The notes under the pieces are model-generated. The model worked only from the letters and a program-made list of their open reading frames with translations. It was not told the origin of the DNA and made no database searches. A stretch of 9,760 bases of DNA from the NCBI GenBank assembly GCA_042090735.1, contig JBELIU010000096.1:1-9760 (forward strand), in the 5' to 3' direction. Both the position numbers and the translations under genes were made by a program. Shown piece by piece: positions 7,054 through 9,760 of the stretch. The stretch comes from Novosphingopyxis sp042090735. Its GTDB lineage: Bacteria > Pseudomonadota > Alphaproteobacteria > Sphingomonadales > Sphingomonadaceae. How positions within the stretch are numbered: the first letter of the stretch is position 1; the number at the start of each line of letters is the position of its first letter.

Positions 7054-7080
7054 GGTGCCCCCTCCCCCTCTGTCTGCGAT

Positions 7081-7545
7081 CTAGCGGTGGTGCGCATGGG
7101 TGATCGCCACGGCCAGCGCATCGGCGGCGTCCGCGCCCGCAGGCTTCGCGCCGGGCAGCAGGATGTTGAGCATCGCCTGGACCTGACGCTTGTCCGCGCC
7201 GCCCGTGCCGACCACCGATTTCTTGACGAGCCGCGCGGCATATTCGTGCACCATTAGCCCCGCCTTTGCGGCAGCGAGCAGCACCACGCCGCGCGCCTGA
7301 CCAAGCTTCAGTGTCGATTGCGGATTGGCGTTGACGAACACTTCCTCGACCGCCGCCGCCTGCGGCCGGTGCATGGCAATCACCTCCGCCAGCGCGGCAT
7401 CGATCTGCACCAGCCGTTCGGCCAGCGGCTGCTTGGCGTCGGTCTTCACCTGGCCGTTGGCGATATGCGTCAGCCGGTTGCCCTCGGCCCGGATCACGCC
7501 CCAGCCCGTGCAGGAGAGCGAGGGATCGAGGCCGAGAATCACCAT
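7081..7545 (-). CDS. ruvC: Crossover junction endodeoxyribonuclease RuvC
   Basis: 154 aa, near the short end for RuvC (155-175). It is the homodimeric nuclease that cuts Holliday junctions during recombination, working with RuvAB. All four acidic residues of the active site can be placed: D7 (ILGLDPSL), E67 (AVEEVF), D139 and D142 (ADAADALAVAITH). VKKSVVGTGGADKRQVQAML (107-126) is the conserved region before the last motif. ATG 7545 is chosen because the protein then begins MVILGLDPS as homologues do; a longer frame to 7647 would add 34 Arg/Ser/Thr-rich residues that overlap yebC and look like a shadow. The ribosome site is weak and the gap to yebC is 10 bp, so translational coupling to yebC is likely. 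No ruvA or ruvB follows; a PepSY gene does. Confidence 0.96.
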   Translation of the reverse strand: MVILGLDPSLSCTGWGVIRAEGNRLTHIANGQVKTDAKQPLAERLVQIDAALAEVIAMHRPQAAAVEEVFVNANPQSTLKLGQARGVVLLAAAKAGLMVHEYAARLVKKSVVGTGGADKRQVQAMLNILLPGAKPAGADAADALAVAITHAHHR

Positions 7546-7555
7546 TGGGACGCGC

Positions 7556-8308
7556 TCAGGCGTCCTGGCCGAGCTTCTCCATGATCTCGTCGGAGACCTC
7601 GTAATTGCCCCAGACGGTCTGCACGTCGTCATCGTCGTCCAACGCATCGATCAGGCGGAAAAGCGTGTCCGCATCGCCTTCGGCAACATCGACCGTCAGA
7701 TTGGGCTTCCAAGCAAGCTTCACCGTCTCCGCCTCGCCCAGCGACTTTTCGAGCGCGCTCGCAACTTCGTGCAAATCGTCGCCTGCGGTCCAGATCTCGT
7801 GCTCGTCCTCGTTCGACTGGATGTCCTCCGCGCCCGCCTCGAGCGCGGCTTCCAGCACCTTTTCCTCACCGCCGACCGAGGCCGGATAGACGATCAGGCC
7901 CAGCCGCTCGAACCCGTGCGAGACCGAACCGGACGCGCCCAGATTGCCGCCATTCTTGCTGAAGGCGGTGCGCACATTGGTGGCGGTGCGGTTGCGATTG
8001 TCGGTCAGCGCCTCGACGATCAGCGCGATGCCGCCGGGGCCGTAGCCTTCGTAGCGGATTTCCTCATAATCGTCGCCTTCATTTGCCGACGCCTTGTCGA
8101 TCGCGCGCTGGATATTGTCCTTCGGCATCGACTGCGCCTTGGCGTTGTTGACGGCCAGGCGCAGGCGCGGGTTCATGTCCGGATCGGGCATGCCGGACTT
8201 GGCCGCCACGGTAATCTCTCGGCTGAGCTTCGAAAACTGGGCGGAGCGCTTCTTGTCCTGCGCGCCCTTGCGATGCATGATGTTCTTGAATTTGCTATGG
8301 CCTGCCAT
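7556..8308 (-). CDS. yebC: YebC/PmpR family translation or transcription factor
   Basis: 250 aa, the normal length. The N-terminus MAGHSKFKNIMHRKGAQDKK is diagnostic, as are MPKDNIQRAIDKA (61-73), YEGYGPGGIALIVEALTDN (about 86-104) and the T-x-x-x-RTAFSKNGGNLGASGSV stretch after it. Members were long taken as DNA-binding regulators (PmpR); recent work ties YebC proteins to translation through polyproline stalls. Which role applies here cannot be read from sequence. An acidic run DDDDD lies near the C-terminus (about 224-228). GAAGGA stands 8 nt before the ATG, supporting the start. Upstream, TTGCAC (8366-8371) is a possible -35 on the minus strand but its -10 is poor. yebC next to ruvC is a common arrangement and the 10-bp gap suggests one transcript. 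Confidence 0.96.
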   Translation of the reverse strand: MAGHSKFKNIMHRKGAQDKKRSAQFSKLSREITVAAKSGMPDPDMNPRLRLAVNNAKAQSMPKDNIQRAIDKASANEGDDYEEIRYEGYGPGGIALIVEALTDNRNRTATNVRTAFSKNGGNLGASGSVSHGFERLGLIVYPASVGGEEKVLEAALEAGAEDIQSNEDEHEIWTAGDDLHEVASALEKSLGEAETVKLAWKPNLTVDVAEGDADTLFRLIDALDDDDDVQTVWGNYEVSDEIMEKLGQDA

Positions 8309-8410
8309 GGCCTCATTCCTTCGATCTAAGGTTGTGTTGTCCCTTTAGGACAGGGCGCGCGCGGCGTGCAAGCGGGAGCAGCGCCCGCCCTCGCACCGCG
8401 GATGAAGCCG

Positions 8411-8728
8411 TCAGATTCGAACCGCGGTGCCGCTGACGCTCACCATCAACATCGATCCGTTCTGGCCGATCACTTCATAATCGATGTCCACGCCGATCAC
8501 CGCATTGCCGCCGCGCTTGGCCGCCTTTTCCTCCATCTCTTCGAACGCTTCCTGACGCGCCTTGCCCAGCGCCCGTTCGTAGCTGCCCGAGCGGCCGCCG
8601 ACGATATCGCTGATATTGGCAAACAGATCGCGGAAGATATTGGCGCCGATAATCACCTCGCCAGTGACCACGCCGTAATAATCGGCGATCGGCCTGCCTT
8701 CGACGGTGGGTGTGGTGGTGACGATCAT
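8411..8728 (-). CDS. YbjQ family protein (UPF0145, putative heavy-metal-binding domain)
   Basis: 105 aa, typical family length. It begins MIVTTTPTVEGRPIADYYGV and holds the conserved VTGEVIIGANIFRDLFA (28-44), DIVGGRSGSYERAL (47-60), the charged helix EAFEEMEEKAAKRGGNAVIG and the end SMLMVSVSGTAVRI. YbjQ proteins form pentamers or larger rings in crystals; the metal-binding label comes from a related domain and no Cys or His cluster is visible here, so function is open. The start is set by AGGAGG at 8735-8740 on the minus strand, 6 nt before ATG 8728; an upstream TTG at 8746 overlaps that site and is unlikely. It is 102 bp upstream of yebC on the same strand and may share its transcript. Upstream sequence turns AT-rich and holds an inverted repeat. 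Confidence 0.93.
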   Translation of the reverse strand: MIVTTTPTVEGRPIADYYGVVTGEVIIGANIFRDLFANISDIVGGRSGSYERALGKARQEAFEEMEEKAAKRGGNAVIGVDIDYEVIGQNGSMLMVSVSGTAVRI

Positions 8729-8734
8729 GGCGAA

Positions 8735-8740
8735 CCTCCT
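8735..8740 (-). promoter_or_regulatory. Ribosome binding site that fixes the ybjQ-type start
   Basis: AGGAGG on the minus strand, 6 nt before ATG 8728. It excludes the longer TTG-started frame at 8746, whose own codons include this site. Confidence 0.8.
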
Positions 8741-8753
8741 GCTCAACCATTCA

Positions 8754-8771
8754 ATTGTGATAGATTACAAT
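8754..8771. promoter_or_regulatory. Inverted repeat, possible operator
   Basis: ATTGTGA (8754-8760) and TTACAAT (8765-8771) form an 18-bp inverted repeat with one mismatch and a 4-bp centre. It lies 25 bp upstream of the ybjQ-type start and about 60 bp before the leader ORF of the plus-strand gene, between divergent genes. TGTAAT inside it, read on the minus strand, resembles a -10 box. A regulator binding site is only a guess. Confidence 0.3.
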
Positions 8772-8832
8772 CGCAGATTTAGGCCTTGTTGTCATATCGA
8801 GAGGGTAAGCCTTCGGCATTGAGGGGAGTTAG

Positions 8833-8859
8833 ATGTCAAACTATGGCGGTGAAATTTAA
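8833..8859 (+). other. Leader mini-ORF, in frame with the downstream gene
   Basis: ATG 8833 starts an 8-codon frame (MSNYGGEI) that ends in TAA at 8857-8859. A purine-rich ribosome site, GAGGGGAG, lies at 8821-8828. The frame is the same as that of the gene beginning at TTG 8878, so without the TAA the gene would begin at this ATG and gain 15 residues. It may be a true leader peptide, or the original gene start now broken by a stop. Confidence 0.4.
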
Positions 8860-8877
8860 CGGGAAAAGGATAATATT

Positions 8878-9519
8878 TTGAGAAAGGTTTTGGACGAATT
8901 AAAGCATGATTTTTTCAAGGGCTTAGTCGAAGACGTTATTCTAGCCCGTGATCGCAACGCCGCGGACGACAGTCAGGCCGCGAAGCGGAATTTGGTGAGA
9001 TCTACAGTCTCTGCCATTGAAGGCGTTCTTTGGCACGCAAGACTGGTGGTATTAAGCTATCTCGAGGATTTATCGGAGCCAACGGATATTGAACGCATGG
9101 CACTGAGAGAAACCTCATACGTGGTGCGCGAAAACGGAATTATTGTAGAACAGCCCCGTCATGTCCCGACAACATCGATGGTTCGCTTGATAATAGCTCT
9201 CTATGAGCGAATGCTGGACATAGAACCTATCGATTTTTCAGGTTCTGATTGGAAGAATTTTCAAGATTATGTCGCGCTACGCAATAGAGTAACTCATCCG
9301 AAAGACGCTCAGGACATTCGCCTAAGCCAGACAGATGTCGAAGTTGCGCAAGCTGCACTCTTTTGGATCCTCGAACTAAGCATTCGTTTCCCAGAGAAAG
9401 CTAATGCTGCACTACGAGATCAGCTGGAGATATATGATGCATTCTTACAGGACCTGAAAAATCATGATTCGGCAGCCCTCAAGCTTTATAAAGAGACACT
9501 AGAGGAGGGCCGACTTTAG
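8878..9519 (+). CDS. Hypothetical protein with HEPN-like R-x4-H motif
   Basis: 213 aa, not matched to a named family. It looks all-helical and charged, with no signal peptide or membrane helix. The stretch DYVALRNRVTHPKD (130-143) contains R135-x4-H140, the arrangement of the active-site motif of HEPN domains, whose members are often RNases in toxin-antitoxin, abortive-infection and other defence systems; some are inactive. A helix with AIEGVLWHARL (46-56) could be the partner helix of such a fold. This assignment is from the motif alone. The start is TTG 8878 with AAGGA 7 nt before it; the next in-frame Met is residue 74. Codons are rich in A and T compared with the genes to the left, which suggests transfer. 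It stands alone, with no obvious antitoxin or nucleotidyltransferase beside it, and converges on gapR. The last codons form half of a perfect hairpin. Confidence 0.75.
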   Translation: MRKVLDELKHDFFKGLVEDVILARDRNAADDSQAAKRNLVRSTVSAIEGVLWHARLVVLSYLEDLSEPTDIERMALRETSYVVRENGIIVEQPRHVPTTSMVRLIIALYERMLDIEPIDFSGSDWKNFQDYVALRNRVTHPKDAQDIRLSQTDVEVAQAALFWILELSIRFPEKANAALRDQLEIYDAFLQDLKNHDSAALKLYKETLEEGRL

Positions 9520-9529
9520 CGGCCCTCCT
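9503..9529. terminator. Hairpin between convergent genes, overlapping a stop codon
   Basis: AGGAGGGCCG (9503-9512) and CGGCCCTCCT (9520-9529) are a perfect 10-bp stem with the 7-nt loop ACTTTAG, which includes the TAG stop of the HEPN-like gene. Neither side has a good T-run, so it may be a weak two-way terminator or simply a protective 3' hairpin for the two convergent mRNAs. Confidence 0.5.
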
Positions 9530-9545
9530 TAGCGCAAACGAGTGA

Positions 9546-9760
9546 TTACGATAAACCAATAGCCGCTTTGTAGGTTTCCAGCAGCATCTCACGCTCTTGG
9601 CGGTCGTTGGCCGCCAACTTACGTAACTTAATCAGCTCACGCATGGTTTTGGTATCATAACCTTGGCTCTTCGCCTCTGAATACACGTCGCGAATGTCTT
9701 CGCTCACGCCTTTTTTCTCTTCTTCCATGCGTTCGATACGTTCGATGAACAAACGCAGTT
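9546..9760 (-). CDS. gapR: GapR family DNA-binding protein (DUF2312), 5' end cut by window edge
   Basis: 70 codons are present, from the window edge to TAA at 9546-9548. GapR of Caulobacter is a nucleoid protein that binds overtwisted, AT-rich DNA ahead of replication and transcription. The visible part holds nearly the whole family core: LRLFIERIERMEEEKKGVSED, DIRDVYSEAKSQGYDTKTMR and then LIKLRKLAANDRQEREMLLE. Only about 10-20 N-terminal residues should lie outside the window. A frame beginning at TTG 9752 is not the true start, because homologues continue upstream with QLRLFIERI and the reading frame here stays open to the edge. Codon use (TTA, GGT, CGT, AAA) is unlike the GC-rich genes to the left. 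GapR homologues are also carried by phages and plasmids, so this may be an accessory copy. It ends 26 bp from the HEPN-like gene. Confidence 0.92.
   Translation of the reverse strand, partial: LRLFIERIERMEEEKKGVSEDIRDVYSEAKSQGYDTKTMRELIKLRKLAANDRQEREMLLETYKAAIGLS

Noticed and set aside
7546..7647. 34-residue N-terminal extension of RuvC
   Set aside because: It overlaps the yebC coding region, is Arg/Ser/Thr-rich as shadow frames are, and homologues begin at MVILGLDPS-like sequence.
7325..8329. Plus-strand 334-aa frame opposite ruvC and yebC
   Set aside because: It lies antisense to two certain genes; its length follows from GC-rich codon bias rather than coding.

Overview
The window looks like chromosome of a high-GC alphaproteobacterium, most probably a member of the Sphingomonadales (Sphingomonadaceae or Erythrobacteraceae). 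That rests on the protein sequences as I remember the families (YbjN, UbiK, TlyA, the long SppA, YebC/RuvC and GapR types) and on GC-rich codon use. No rRNA, tRNA, IS element, integrase or CRISPR array was seen.

Left part, 1-3250, minus strand: tlyA (rRNA methyltransferase), tspO, ubiK (ubiquinone accessory factor), a YbjN-like protein, then proC (proline synthesis, cut by the left edge). They run head to tail with gaps of roughly 25-130 bp and may be one or two transcripts. Divergent from tlyA, after a 51-bp gap, is a plus-strand gene for a probable lipoprotein (3302-3874).

Middle, 3875-4490: a 616-bp stretch without a conventional gene, but not empty. It has a strong hairpin with a T-run readable only on the minus strand, a stem-loop that pairs better as plus-strand RNA, and an unlisted 33-codon plus-strand ORF. 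That ORF has a good Shine-Dalgarno at its first ATG and a 14-nt perfect complement of the 16S rRNA 3' end just before an internal in-frame ATG. A plus-strand terminator-like hairpin follows. This is the least explained part of the window.

Right-centre: sppA (plus, membrane-anchored signal peptide peptidase) converges on a minus-strand group of yebC, ruvC and a PepSY membrane protein. Upstream of yebC is a ybjQ-type gene, also minus. This part is ordinary housekeeping sequence.

Right end, 8750-9760: base composition falls visibly. A low-GC plus-strand gene with a HEPN-like R-x4-H motif starts at TTG, and an in-frame mini-ORF ends at TAA just before it. It converges on a 5'-truncated gapR (DUF2312) gene whose codons are also unlike the housekeeping genes. 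This end looks like accessory DNA, perhaps the edge of an island or prophage, but no integrase or attachment site is in view.
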